Shown here one piece after another: positions 44,171 through 55,939 of a stretch of 64,000 nucleotides of DNA. The position numbers and the translations under genes were made by a program. The stretch comes from Apostichopus japonicus (Eukaryota; Echinodermata; Holothuroidea; Aspidochirotida; Stichopodidae). Location of the stretch: the NCBI RefSeq assembly GCF_037975245.1, contig NC_092572.1:15816269-15880268 (forward strand). Reading direction: 5' to 3'. Under the pieces are notes generated by a model. That model made no database searches, was not told the DNA's origin, and saw nothing but the letters and a program-made list of their open reading frames with translations. Numbering within the stretch: the stretch's first letter is position 1; each line of letters opens with the position of its first letter.

Positions 44171-45693
44171 CTCATGTAAAAGGAAGAAAAAAAAGGAAAA
44201 AAATAAGAAAAAAGAGTGATACTTTGAAATGACGTCTTTTTTTTAATGACAAATCAGTTCATGGACAGGATATACCTTCATCCCTCCCACCACAGTTAAT
44301 ACCCTTCAACTACCTGTCCAGACACAGGTTATCCCTCATCAAATTATTATGCAAATACTAATCAAGACATGCAATACATATTTCATAAACATTCTTAGTG
44401 ATACCTGCATCTACTATTGAGATGGTTGGTTGACAACAGACAGTTATTTTCTATAATGTTTCTATTATTTATAATATCAGCCTGGAGGGCAGTTATTTAA
44501 TGATACTAAGCAGTCACATGTACATATGGGATAAGCCTATGGCCTTTTTACTTCACACCAGGTAGCTATCCAATTCACACCAGTACATTCTTTTTGGACA
44601 TTTTTTTTTTTAAATTTGGAAGACCATTTCAACGTGAGGGGAAAAAGAATTGATTTCTCCTAGATAAAAATAATAACCCCATCTTACTTTAGCCAGACAG
44701 GGCTTGAATCCATAGGTTTGCTTGACGACAATTTCCCAACAAAAAGGAGTTGGCCTTCCATGGCTGATTGATGATTCAGTTTACAATACCATGGCACCCC
44801 TGCTACCATCAATAAAATTGTCTTTAACTTTCATTTATTAACTAAACCTGATTTTGAATTAATTCTAGATAACTTAATTTTTACATTTTTGCCCTCCAGT
44901 TTGAAAAAGGAAACGATACTACCATAGCACAAACAACATATATGTGGAAAGGTTGCTCCCTTTCATTGCTGTCTCAATCACACAGCCCCCCCCCCCCCCG
45001 CTCCGACTACCACACCCCAAATTATATACACGAAGTGTGCATTATTGAAAGTTTCTTTAAATATAGCCTTATCAGTAAACCTGTGCTACTGCAAACTGAA
45101 AATTCAATTCAAAGATTCTCCCTCTTCACTTTCATTTCTCCTTCTCTATCCTTTGCCTCACCACCCCCCCCCCCCCACCCCTGGTCCTTCCAACTACCAT
45201 CCATAACTCCTGCCAATATTAAATTCAGTCACCTTAACATCCCCCCATAAAGTGTCAGTCAGTCAAGCACCACAATGTTTGTAGACCAAGAAATCAACAA
45301 CCGAAACCCATTTTTAAAACTTTAAAGCCCCATCAAATAAAGATGCTGTTTTTTTCTTCTTTTTCTCTAAACAAGATAAACACACAAACACCAAATCCAA
45401 AATATATAAAATTCCAATTCCCATTTTGAATATTCTTCAAATTTTGTTTGCCAAGCCACGTTAAAAAAGTGAGTGTTATTCTTTTTGGCCTTCCCCCATC
45501 TTTGTGTTTGCATTGCAACAAGGTGTAGTTTTCTATACTAAAAAAAAAGAAATCAAATCAAATAAAACTTAAATAAAAGATGATTACAGCACATGCAGGA
45601 GAAGAGTGAGAGCCCTCCCAAATACTACCGGCTTATGTATACAAAAGACCTTTTTTCCAAAATCCTTTTTCCGACATCGTGGCAAATCGAGAG
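44171..45693. other. Intergenic stretch downstream of SRP68
   Basis: AT-rich sequence with two C-runs (44986-44999 and 45165-45178) and a short ATCAAATCAAATAAAACT LINE-like tail at 45550. A minus-strand B-box-like GGATTCAAGCCC is at 44701-44712. No gene supported. The SRP68 3' UTR must lie in the right part of this stretch. Confidence 0.5.
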
Positions 45694-45992
45694 TTACTTT
45701 TCACCCCCGCTCCACCATCCATGCAGGAACCCACCCAGACCCCCTTGCGGGGACGATTTATTCTGTTCCAGTTTCTCGTCCAAGGAGGGTAACTCTATAT
45801 GGTTCAGAGCTATGTCAAAGAAGAGCGGTTTGCACGGTGACGGCTTAAAGTCCAGTGGAAATGTGGTGAAGTTGGGCTTGGCGGCCAGGTCCGGCTGGTT
45901 GGCGTTGTACCGGTCAAGCCATTCCGCCAGCGGTCGATTGTCCTTCAGACCGAGTTGCGCCATTCCTTTGCTGATGGAAGGTTCACTGGAAT
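45694..45992 (-). CDS. SRP68: SRP68, last coding exon (C-terminus of signal recognition particle 68 kDa subunit)
   Basis: SRP68 is a protein of the signal recognition particle; it binds the SRP RNA and, through its C-terminal region, SRP72, in the cytosolic complex that targets ribosomes to the endoplasmic reticulum. This exon encodes 98 residues after a 2-base codon remainder. The hallmark is PCKPLFFDIALNHIELPSL followed by DEKLEQ and a Gly-rich end (QGGLGGFLHGWWSGGEK), which matches the vertebrate C-terminus (PCKPLFFDLALNHV...LTGYIKG) as I remember it. The acceptor is CTGCGTTCATTTTTCAG on the minus strand (ending 45993). It joins the exon at 47203-47281 with a matching phase (G|AT gives Asp). 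Earlier exons must lie to the right. Confidence 0.9.
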
Positions 45993-47150
45993 CTGAAAAA
46001 TGAACGCAGAGAGGTTCTTGGTAAGCCATGGTTTTTTTTTTTAAGTATTCTTGGGTGGAGGGTATTTTCTATGGGTGAGGATAATCCGGAGGGTGGGGGA
46101 AGTCAATTCAATTAACTGTGAGAAATGTCATTGAATTAGGAACCACCTAAGGCCTATTCTCATCTTTGTAGTAACTTTGTCACCTTGAGCTACGTGACAG
46201 TTCATAAGTAGGGGGGGTATATTCGAGTGGAATTTGGGATTCGAATCCCTGAATAGAGAAAGTTTACAAAAACTTGTTAATTTGCAGTCATTTTTTGTTA
46301 TTGCTGTCACAAACAGAAATGGATACCCACTTTCTATTATTTGTAGATGACAGAGACTGGTTCAATCGCAGTCTACAAGGCCAGATAAACTCTTTATATT
46401 TTTGCTTTCAATTTCTTTATTCTGACAAATTTCGATAGTACAAAAAACGGCAGTTTTGATCGGGCTTTTGATACTTCCTTGTGATCCCTGGACATCATAC
46501 ATTCATCTACAAGCAAAAATAACTGTTGTCTGTCCTGTCCACCACAATAATCCTATTGTAATATTTTCAGACCCTAAGGGCTAATAGGTCTCTTCCCACA
46601 CCCCCCCCCAAAAAAAAAAAGGTGTGAAAAGGGACGGTGCTGCTTCCAACCGAATGAATCTTTTCACTCATTGTTTAACCAAAAAGAAAAATTTGGGAAA
46701 GAAAACAACAGATTATTAATATAAAGGCCATATTTCTCTGAATCATTGTCTATGCTCTGATGGAATACATTTGTTCCAGTAGCAGGGTTCAATTCCCAGG
46801 TTCCAAATGGACACGGCAGTTTAATCTGCATTTTCCTGACGATCAGACCCAAAAGATAACATCGACATGTCTCTCCACCGTTATCCCAAAGAAGAACCCT
46901 TTCAGAAACTCAAGGGTACTAAAGGGATTTCTTCCTTTTAAATTAACCAGGGTCCTACACAAAATTAACAGGGTAGTAACATGATGGTCTCTGCCTGATT
47001 CCCCCTCCCCCCACCCAATTTCTTTTCTTAATTTTTTGGTATTCATCCTTTCATATATAGTCCATCTTGCATTTTGCCTTTTGAAAAACAAGAATCCTTA
47101 ATCTTCATCCAAAGCAGCAAAAAGTTTCTTTCCAAACACAGTAAATTGAA

Positions 47151-47193
47151 TATTATTATTATTATTATTATGATTATTATTATATTATTATTA
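47151..47193. repeat. (ATT)n microsatellite beside an SRP68 donor site
   Basis: About 40 bp of ATT repeats with two interruptions, ending some 10 bases from the donor of the SRP68 penultimate exon. Confidence 0.9.
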
Positions 47194-47202
47194 AGTACAT
47201 AC

Positions 47203-47281
47203 CTAGAATGGAGGCCACCTGAGCAGAGTACTTCAAGCCGTTGATATCTTGTGCAAGAGTGTCCAATTCCTCTACCTCCAC
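47203..47281 (-). CDS. SRP68: SRP68, penultimate exon
   Basis: On the minus strand, acceptor GTTTCATTTAATCAATAG precedes the exon and donor CTAG|GTATGT follows it (47203/47202). It enters in phase 0 and leaves in phase 1. The 26 codons read VEVEELDTLAQDINGLKYSA then QVASIL, and the split codon completes as Asp with the last exon. Position and phase tie it to SRP68; the peptide itself is a helical stretch without a diagnostic motif. The next upstream exon is not certain (candidate at 53397-53498). Confidence 0.75.
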
Positions 47282-47915
47282 CTATTGATTAAATGAAACC
47301 AAAACCTAATCATGATGTCTTCCACATTAAGTGTTTAGGGAGTGTCACTACCCGACAAGCCCTATAGGTTTTTTTTAGTACACTTCCTTTCACAAGTTTT
47401 GTTTCTTATCTCCTTCTATGTCATATGTCATACTTATGTTAAAATAGAACAAAAATCAATAAATGAAATGAAATAAATGAAATTAGTTACCTTTTTTTTT
47501 AATTCGCGTAAAAGTTTTGTTTTTGTTGTTGTTGATATCAAAACAAAAGGAGTTTAACCCCTGGTCGACCTGGCGAGAGGTCCTACGGGGGATAATAAGT
47601 TTGTTTTTATAGAATAGACATTTTTTTTTTTTTCTTGGAGAGGTTGTCTATGTTCAGTCAAGGAATTGCTGGTAAATGAAGTCTTATATATTTACATAGG
47701 ACAGGATAGCCATAATCATACCCGAGGTCAGAGTCGAAGAGTCAATTAGGGAGGGAATTCTAAAGGAGAGGAATTTTTTAAGTACTGAGAATTGTGGAGA
47801 CGGAGTGGTTTCTATTGTTTGGGTAGGGAGTGGTTGTGGTTTCTATTGTTTGGTAACAATATAATCTGTATATATAAGTATACTTGGGCCTAGACCCATT
47901 AAGGAAAGGATTTTT

Positions 47916-48760
47916 TTAATGGAATGAGACTTTAAGTAGTAACAATTGTGAATACAGAAAGGGTTTGGTTTTTGGGTAGTGAGTTGTTGCGACTCTGTAT
48001 TTCAGGGGGAGGTCTTCAATCAAAGGGTCGTTCTCGAGGTTGTTTTTGTATAACTTGGTGTTGAATTCTTCAAGTCGGGTGAAAGTAGATTTTGTTTCCT
48101 GCACGGAGAACGTACAAAGTAGCAATATAGGTAGGGATTTTGAGTGCGAGTCGATAAGCTGTGGTGTGGATTCTGTTTAAAATTTGTTTATTGGGATTAG
48201 AGATGGTAAGCAGGGAGATTCTCCCGTAACTGAGAATCGGTTTTACTTTGGATTTATAGATTTGGATAATTGTTTTTGGAGGGAAGTTATATTTGTGTGA
48301 GAGGATTTGAATGGATTTAAGTTGGAACCAGCAGCGTCCTGCAGTTCTGTTACAAAGTAGATTAAACGATAATTTGCTATCGAAAGTGGTACCAAGGAAG
48401 GTTGCATTAGGAGTAGCAGTGATTGAGGTGTCGAAAAGATTAATTTTGGAAATATGGTTATGGTACTTTGAGTTTATTATGGAGAAATTGGCTAGGTTAG
48501 ATTTTGAGGGATATATTTTTGTTCTCCACATCGAGCACCAATTTTCGAGATGTGTAATTGCTCTTTTAATATTTAGTTCCGTCACATAGATATTTTTACT
48601 GGTGCTCCAAATGGCTATATCGTCAGTGTACTCACTATAGTTGCATTCAGATAGAGGGGGGATGTTCAAATCATTAACAAATAGGGTGCAGGGGAGAGGG
48701 CTGAGAACAGCGCCCTGTGGAGTACCTGCACCAAGTGGAATAGGTTTTGATTGTTGGTTT
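47916..48760 (-). pseudogene. LINE reverse transcriptase C-terminal half
   Basis: PQGAVLSPLPCTLFVNDLNI near 48720-48660 leads to the catalytic box, here EYTDDIAIWS (the usual YADDIA), then ITHLENWCSMWRTKIYPSKS, FLGTTFDSKLSF and the thumb region GRISLLTISNPNKQILNRIH. The 199-codon frame ends by frameshift near 48070 and continues in another frame to 47916 (LEEFNTKLYKNNLENDPLIE). The Asp-Asp pair is intact, but the reading frame is not. Confidence 0.8.
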
Positions 48761-49899
48761 TTGTAGCATATTTTGGCATTGCGCTCACTAACGAAAGAGG
48801 AAAGAAGTCTGGTGTAATTGGAGGGGAGATTAAAGTTAAGTAGTTAAATTCTTATGCCGTTGTGCCAAGTTTTGTCGAACGCCTTTTCGGCATCAAGGAA
48901 GAGGGCAGTGGTATCATGTTTTTTTATGAAGCCGATGCTTTCTTTGGAAAGGTGGAAAGTTTGGTTTATTGTAGATTTGTGTGCGCGGAATTAGCCTGGC
49001 TGATACTGGCAAAGTGATTAATTTGCTCAAGGTGGTTTCTGGTGCGGTTATCTATAATTCTTTCGAAAATCTTACCTAAGGCTGGTAGGAGACTAATTGG
49101 TTGATAGTTTTGAATTTTGGTGTGTCTTTACTTATTTCGGTATTAAAATCATTTTGGCGGATTTCCACAGGGTTGGGAAATGACCCAGTCTAAGGAGTTT
49201 GTTAAATAATGGGAAAATATGAGAGTTAATGAATATCGGAGGCCGACGGAGGGGAATCATTTAGCATTAGGTCATTTATGTTGTCAAGACCAGGGGAGGA
49301 GGCATTTTTGCATATTCAGTGGCACTATACCAATCATTTATATCTATTTCTTTGAGTAGAGGGATGTTTTTGTTGAGACATCCTTAGAAGTTGGGGATAA
49401 AGCTGGTTGCATTAGAGATAATTGTACGGTCTATTTTGTGTTGGAATCTGTTATCGTATGGAGGGCCATCTAAGATATTGAATATAGTTTTCAAGTATGA
49501 TTCACTAAGCTTTATTTGGTCTTAAGTTTTTGTGATGAGGTTACCTACTTTATCTCTAAGGCATTCGTCTGTATTACCTGTGTTTGGGTTGTAATGGGTT
49601 TATGATATTTTTTTTATTTTTCCAAAAGTGTTTTGGGTTTTTGTCATTAATGATTGAATCGCATTTGTTTTGGATTTGGTTTTGGTCGACCGCCGATATT
49701 TGTCTATTTATTTGTTTTTTTAGGTTGGTTAATTTAGGTTTTTAGAGTTGGATCTGGGGAGATCATATAGGTTCTATGTAGGCGACGTCTGAGTTATTTA
49801 GTGTAAGAATATTCCTATTTAGTTTTGGATTTCTGTTTTGTTTTTAATGGGCAGTGTTGTTTGAAAGTATTAAAGATATGTTGGGCAATGCTGTCACAA

Positions 49900-50681
49900 T
49901 ATATGCCAATGTAATTTAGCTTGTTGTTGTGGTAATTGGCAATAGTGTTGTTTGTTATGATCCCTTTTTAAATGATGTCCAGTCTGTTTTATTGTAATTA
50001 TACGTTAATTCGTTATTTTGGATGCGACTGAGGTTTATGTCTAGCTCAAAAAGGAGTGGAAAATGGTCACTGATTAGGTCATCTTCTAGGATTTGAATCG
50101 AATGAGTTTTAGTTGCAAGGTGGTTTGAGGTTATGGCGTAGTCAAGTAGTTCAGTATTATTGTTTATTGGGTTTATCCTAGTTTTGGTATTTTGGTTAAT
50201 TATTGTTAAGTTGTGTTTATCACATATTTCTAAGAGGGATATGCCTTTTTCAGATATTTTGGTGCTACCAAAAATGATGTGGTGGGCATTTAAATCTCCT
50301 AGTAGTATTGTATTTTTATTAGAAATTTTTTTGATTGTGGATATGGGCTCATTTGGGGACTATAATAGCTAATAATGTGGAGAGGTTTATTGTCTCTTTC
50401 GAGTACAATTTCAATTGTTTGGGTTTGTTTGGGAGGAGGGTGGCTTTGAGGTTGTTTTTTTCAGCAATAAGTACTCCTCCCATAGAGCGAGAGATATCGC
50501 GTCTGAAAGTTTGGTAACCAGGGATGCTAAGGTGGGAATTTTTATTTAGTTTAGTTTCGTTTAACGAAATGATATCCGGGGAGTGGTTGGCGAATATAGT
50601 AAGTAGGAGGCTTAATTTTGGAAGGATACTGTTGATGTTTAGGTGGAGGAACTTGACCGAAGGAGGGAGTGTGCTTGTCAT
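49900..50681 (-). pseudogene. LINE APE-type endonuclease
   Basis: KFLHLNINSILPKL (metal-site Asn) and DIISLNETKL (catalytic Glu) lie at the start. The frame is lost after about 50349, but NTILLGDLNAHH and DDLISDHFPLLFEL (the SDH motif) follow in another frame at about 50330-50040. All key endonuclease motifs are visible across the break, so the gene was complete before decay. Confidence 0.75.
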
Positions 50682-50870
50682 GTAGGTGATTGAGGGGGGC
50701 TAAATATTGAAGGATGGTGGAGACGTTCCATAATTACAGTTTCTGGGATATTTAAGTTTAGGTGTTTTAGTGCTAACACGGTGGCGTAACTGGCAAGGTC
50801 TTCAGATTTAATATTAATGTTGGCTTTTTCGAAGGTGTATTGTACTAATTCAATTACAAAGGTTGCGATA

Positions 50871-51480
50871 TTAATTTGTTATTTCAATTTTAGGGGTAAA
50901 ATTGGTTACATTCGCGTAGGTTCTTTGTTCTTGTTGTTTGTTATTATTTTCAGTTTTAGCTTCTTTAAATTTTGGGCATCCTTTGTAAAGGGCGACATGA
51001 GTCCCTGAGCAATTGGCACATTTTGGGTTTTCTTTTTGTTTGGGACAGTCTTTAACTCTGTGGTTTTCACCACATCTGAGACATATGGTTTGATTTTTGC
51101 AAGTATGGTGGGTGTGTCCAAAAAGTTGACATTTGAAACATTGAGTGATTTGGGGGGGTTCGTGGTATTCTTCTGTTTTGTGTTTAGAGTATCCTAAGTA
51201 GAAACCTTGTTTGATTAGGGATTGTTGAGGCTCTTGTTCTTCAAACGTCATTTTTACTTTCCAAGTTGTATTGTTTGTGGCATGACTAATGAGTCTTTTA
51301 GTTTGTATTGGGGTGTATTCTTGGTCTTTGAGTTCTTGTTCAATATCTTTGATTTGAATTTCAGGGTTTATGCCACAGGCTACTACGGAGAAGTTTCTTT
51401 GTCATACTTTTTTTGGGATTCTTGGTTTGGGGTTGCCTAGTTTAGTCTTTTGAGTCCATGGTTTCAGGAGGATATTTGCA
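50871..51480 (-). pseudogene. LINE ORF1 (Gag-like) with three zinc knuckles
   Basis: EIQIKDIEQELKDQEYTPIQ and NNTTWKVKMTFEEQEPQQ form an RRM-like front. Knuckles follow: CFKCQLFGHTHHTC (CX2CX4HX4C), CLRCGENHRVKDC (CX2CX3HX4C) and CANCSGTHVALYKGC (CX2CX3HX6C). This arrangement is typical of Jockey-clade ORF1 proteins. The 126-codon clean frame starts at 51251, but similarity continues upstream with a stop. Confidence 0.8.
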
Positions 51481-52149
51481 GATTTAGGGTCATGGGGGTG
51501 ATTAGGATGTCGTTACTAGGAAGACGGTTTATATTTGAGATCATGGCATTTGGTTTTTCTTCATTGATTAGTTTAGCAAGTGTTTATTGGGTTTTTTGAT
51601 AGTTCTGGTAAGATTCCTGATACAATGATTGTTTGAGCGGACTTTTTGGTGGTTGGTTTGGAGTTAGGAGATGGGTTTATTTCAACGTAGATTGGACGTT
51701 GTCTTTTTTGGCTATTTTTGTACAGGGATCCAGTCATTAATGTCTATGTCAAAATCAGAGAGGCTTAGGTTTTGACTAGGGGGGCGGTTATAGGTGGGTA
51801 AGGGGTTGTCATATTGGCAAAACAGCCCCTCCCTACGGGTTTTAAAATGGCTTCTATACAATGAAATTGATCATAAACTTCACTTACCAGAAAGAATTAG
51901 TCTCCAGCCTAAGACGGCGGACGGAAAGAATAGGAACTCCTTTTGAAGAGACACACTATGAATCGAAAGTGTACTCGGCAGCGTTGTGTTGGTATCCAAG
52001 GACGCGTACGTTTTGTAAATGGCGAGTAAGTCATAGAGTGAAGGATGATGGGGTGGCGCTATGTCAAAAAGCTAACTGTTGGCCAACATAATCCACAGAA
52101 CCCTAAGGAAAGGAGAGGAATGCAAAAGAAATTAGCCAGTTTTCTTCAA

Positions 52150-53320
52150 AGTAAGTCTCGTACATTTAGCACAAAACATTAAACACTAATTAGCAACTAA
52201 TTCCAACAAATTTTAGGCTGTGATTGAAACTTTACTGGTAGAAACATAATTAAATATATATTACATTTTTATGAACCTTTCTTTCTTATGACTAACCTTG
52301 ACTGTATATTGCAGCTTTCCAGCTTAGCTGGTGTTTTTCCATCAAATCAGCTCATCTTTGAATTTTCTGATCTTGACAACAATCAACTGTCTTTTTAATT
52401 TACCACAACCGAGACCACACTAATTGGCAACTCTTTCCAACAATCTAAGGCAACAATCATCAATTTAAGACAACCAAATTACTAATTACAAAATGATGCC
52501 AACAAACTAAGGCACCGGGTCTCATTAATTTAGCACAAAACAGACCACACTAATTAGCAACTCATATCAATAAACTAAGGCAGAACTTATCAATTTAATA
52601 CAAACACACCACACCAATTACCGACTGGTTCCAATAGGCTAAGGCTGAGGTCTTATACATTTAGCACAAAAATATCTCCTACATTTCTAATTAAAAACTA
52701 ATACCAATAAACTAAGGCACCATGTCTCAATAATTTAGCACAAAAACAGACTACATTAATTAGTATCTCATGCCAATAAACTAAGACACCAATTAGCTTC
52801 ATTTTGGTGTTGTCATGGTTGCTTGGAATGAGTGGAATGTGTTACTCTGTACAAACTATATCATGGAACTTGTTCAGCCTTTCTGTAAGAATAGTAGTTT
52901 AGCACAAAAAAAACAACATCAAATACCGACTGGATCCAACAGGCTAAGGCACCATGTCTCATACATTTAGCACAATAACAAGAACACACCAAATACCCAC
53001 TGGTTCCAACAGGCTAAGGCACTGTGTCTCGTACACTTAGCACAAAAACAGACAACACCAAATACCGACTGGTTCGAACAGGCTAAGGCACTGTGTCTCG
53101 TACATTTAGCACAAAAACTGACCACACCAAATGCCAACTTGTTCCAACAGGCTAAGGCACTGTGTCTCGTACATTTAGCACAAAAACTGACCACACCAAA
53201 TACCTTTTTCAATAGGCTAAGGCACTGTGTCTCGTACAGTTAGCACAAAAACAGACCACACCAAATACCGACTGGTTCCAACAGGCTAAGGCGTGTCTCC
53301 TACATTTAGAAATGATCTTG
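52150..53320. repeat. Minisatellite, 69-bp unit, regular at 52890-53320
   Basis: GGCTAAGGCACTGTGTCTCG recurs with ctaaggc at 53014, 53083, 53152, 53217 and 53285 (spacing 69, 69, 65, 68). More diverged relatives with TTTAGCACAAAAACAGACCA extend left to about 52150. Because 69 is a multiple of three, the minus strand stays open with a 23-residue repeat (FCAKCTRHSALACWN). I consider this a consequence of the period and not a gene. Confidence 0.9.
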
Positions 53321-53396
53321 ACAACAATCAACTGTTGAGAGGACAAGACTGATGTTCATGATACTGGCTCACACTGATGTTTTCCTTGAATCTTAC

Positions 53397-53498
53397 TTTT
53401 TCTCCAATTTCTGTTAATTCACCTCCAGATAACACTTCCAGATCTCTCTGTAGAGGACAGGCTTGAAGGATCTTCTCGTATTTGGTGGAGATTATGAT
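53397..53498 (-). CDS. Candidate further exon of SRP68 (weak)
   Basis: On the minus strand, 34 open codons (TKYEKILQACPLQRDLEVLS; GGELTEIGEK) end at AAA|GTAAGA and leave in phase 0, as needed by the SRP68 penultimate exon. The acceptor side (GTGGTTGAAAG) has a poor pyrimidine tract, and I cannot match the peptide to SRP68 from memory. It could be a chance open stretch. Confidence 0.25.
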
Positions 53499-53519
53499 CT
53501 TTCAACCACTTCTTCTAAG

Positions 53520-54961
53520 CCTGATCCAGCTTCATTACAGACATCCAAGACTCACAATTTTCCTTCAATTTTCTTCATCTTCTTCTTTCACCTGAGACAG
53601 TATTGTAAAAGATAAGATTTCATATATTGGAAAGCAGATAGACATTGCAACTAGACTCATTTTTATACACTCCCTCCCTTCCTCCCCTCCCTCCCCCTGA
53701 CTACCTAAACAACCCTGACTGCTGCCAAATTGATATAACTATGTATAAACAAATGTATATGATTGTGGTTTAATGGCAGAAATAAATGAAACAAATACCT
53801 GAGCTTAAATATTTCTGTGTTACTATAGTAAACTGCATACCCAAACGGAAGCATTACAGAATCTTCAATGTCTCAGACCTCCAGCAGGATGTTACAGTCA
53901 CAGTTCATGGAGTCTCCTTGTGAATCAGTGTGGCCAATGCAATGCTGTAAAGACAAATATCAAAGCAATATGTACAGTATATATATACCTTTGGTGTGAA
54001 ATAAATTTTAGTATTTTTTTTAAAGTAGTTTTACATAAGATCATCTTCCAGTTTGCGTATGCAGATACCTTTTTGATGAATGTTTACAAACATGAATAAA
54101 CTGTACCTCTTTTTGTTACTAAGTGCCTGTTTATTTTTAATACTTGCAATATGACTCTTTATAATGAACCTTACTAGACATTGCTATCAAACCTATGGAG
54201 TACTTCGTAAAATGCCAAAACTTCCTTTGATGTATATTGTTCACTATAATGGTCAAGCTGATTGAAAGGAATGAATTCAACACAATTTGAGAACATTTCA
54301 TCAGCCAAACAATTTGGAGAGCATTCATGAGGAACTGGAAAATTGAAAAATGTCTGAAATAATCATCATTCTTGAAACGAGAAACTTGACAAGTGAAATA
54401 AGGACCGACACTTAAGCTACAACATGTACACTTAGCAAAGATGAAAACTGGCTTTTCAGCCAATACACAAGTACCAACAACATATTAGTATATTCATGGT
54501 AAACCCTCATGTGCTTCCATGACTTCTAGCACCTGTGTAATAATATTCTATATCAACAAGGACAGAGATACTATATCTTGTACTTATCTCTCAATACTCT
54601 TAATATGTGTTTACCATGAGTTGTGTTTCTCACAACTTTCAATCAATGTTTTCAAATTAAAAACCAAATTAAAGACAATTACTCAACAATGAGAGGTTGA
54701 CTTAGCAAAGTTTGAATTCGGTTTAATAATAATCAAAGTTTCAGTGAAACAGTTCTGCAGACCATAAAATCATGCCTTAGGCATCAAAAGAAGGCTACAG
54801 TATGATCTGATAAAGATATGCCAAGAGTTGGACCAATACTGTTAAGCCTAGCGTCAGGTCAAAATTATGCTAGTTAATCAAATTAATACATGTATATCAA
54901 TTTAGTTGCCTATGCTAGGTAACATCAGCTTTCATGGAGAGTTTTCTCCATACTTGAACCA
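53520..54961. other. Non-coding stretch
   Basis: Pyrimidine-rich microsatellite-like CTCCCTCCCTTCCTCCCCTC near 53670. Otherwise AT-rich with no supported exon. Confidence 0.45.
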
Positions 54962-55939
54962 TCACTAACCAGGCTTGGGGTAATCGTAATCAGTAATCGT
55001 AATCAATTACAATCTATTACATTTTTTGAAGTAATCGTAATCGATTACTTTTGTGTATTTACAAAGTAATCGTAATCGATTACAAGGGCAAAGTAATCGT
55101 AATCGTATTACATTTATGATTACAGTGAAATTTGAATGAGAAGGGCAAAATAAGTAGAAATGATTAAAACTAATTCTTACTATTTGCTTTTAGTGTGACC
55201 AAAGAAGTGTTCCTGCTTCTAGAATTCTCTAGCACAATAAACATAAATTACTGGGGATTTGATCGCCATATTCAAGGATTTTTATCACCTGAATTATTCT
55301 GTTAAAAAAAAATCACTGCAAATTAAGTATTTTGGTGGATCAGAATTTGCTTTACCAGAGTTGACCACTTTTTGATGAAAATAATTTACTTTTACTTTGG
55401 CCTTCCATGTCCCATGTACTGTGGAATGCCCCATTTCAAAGCTGTTTAGTTTTATTTTGGTGTTATAATGTAAAAGAGTTTTTAGTTTTGCTGCTATGCA
55501 GAAACTATTAGTTTACAAAATATAGTGTTGCATGAAAATCTTCATTTGTTTTACTTTAGTATTTGTCTGTTTACTCTTTGTCTGTTTAAATTGTATATTT
55601 TACTGGACTTATGGGTTACACATCTTAAACGTGTTAAGGCATAAATGTGTAATGCCTGGTAGGAATTGTAGATATACTTCCACAATTTTGTCCGTATATA
55701 CTGTAAATGCCCTTCCTTTGCCCTATTTCATTGCCCTATTTCCCGGCAGAGAGTTATATTAAACAGATATGCAGAGGATTGTGCAAGTAACCACAATGTA
55801 CTCATGATTGTAATCACGATTACATTACAATGTAATCGTAATCGATTACTTCAACTTTAGGCTGTAATCGTAATCATACATTCTCAAGTAATCGTAATCG
55901 ATTACATTCAGATGTAATCACCCCAAGCCTGTCACTAAC
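54962..55939 (+). mobile_element. Non-autonomous hAT-like element with perfect 8-bp target duplication (element 54970-55931)
   Basis: TCACTAAC at 54962-54969 is repeated at 55932-55939. The ends CAGGCTTGGGGTAATC and (reverse complement of the right) CAGGCTTGGGGTGATT match over 12 bases. Behind them, both arms are filled with copies of AATCGTAATCGATTAC in several orientations. The 962-bp element has no transposase frame. CAG-GGG ends with an 8-bp duplication and such subterminal repeats fit the hAT superfamily. Confidence 0.88.

Larger units (their letters stand above)
47618..51840 (-). mobile_element. Nearly full-length but broken Jockey-like LINE
   Basis: Read on the minus strand: ORF1 with an RRM-like front and three zinc knuckles (51.5-50.87 kb), an APE-type endonuclease (50.68-50.0 kb), reverse transcriptase (about 49.9-48.07 kb), a C-terminal tail to about 47916 and an A-tail (T run at 47621-47633 on the plus strand). 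Many frameshifts and stops make it inactive. It probably lies in an SRP68 intron in the same orientation as the gene. A second, shorter relic of the same family is at 39.3-40.6 kb. Confidence 0.85.

Noticed and set aside
45593-46003. 136-codon plus-strand ORF
   Set aside because: Antisense shadow of the SRP68 last exon.
52967-53212. Cys-rich repeat protein on the minus strand
   Set aside because: It is the 69-bp minisatellite read in frame; one unit is 65 bp and breaks the frame.
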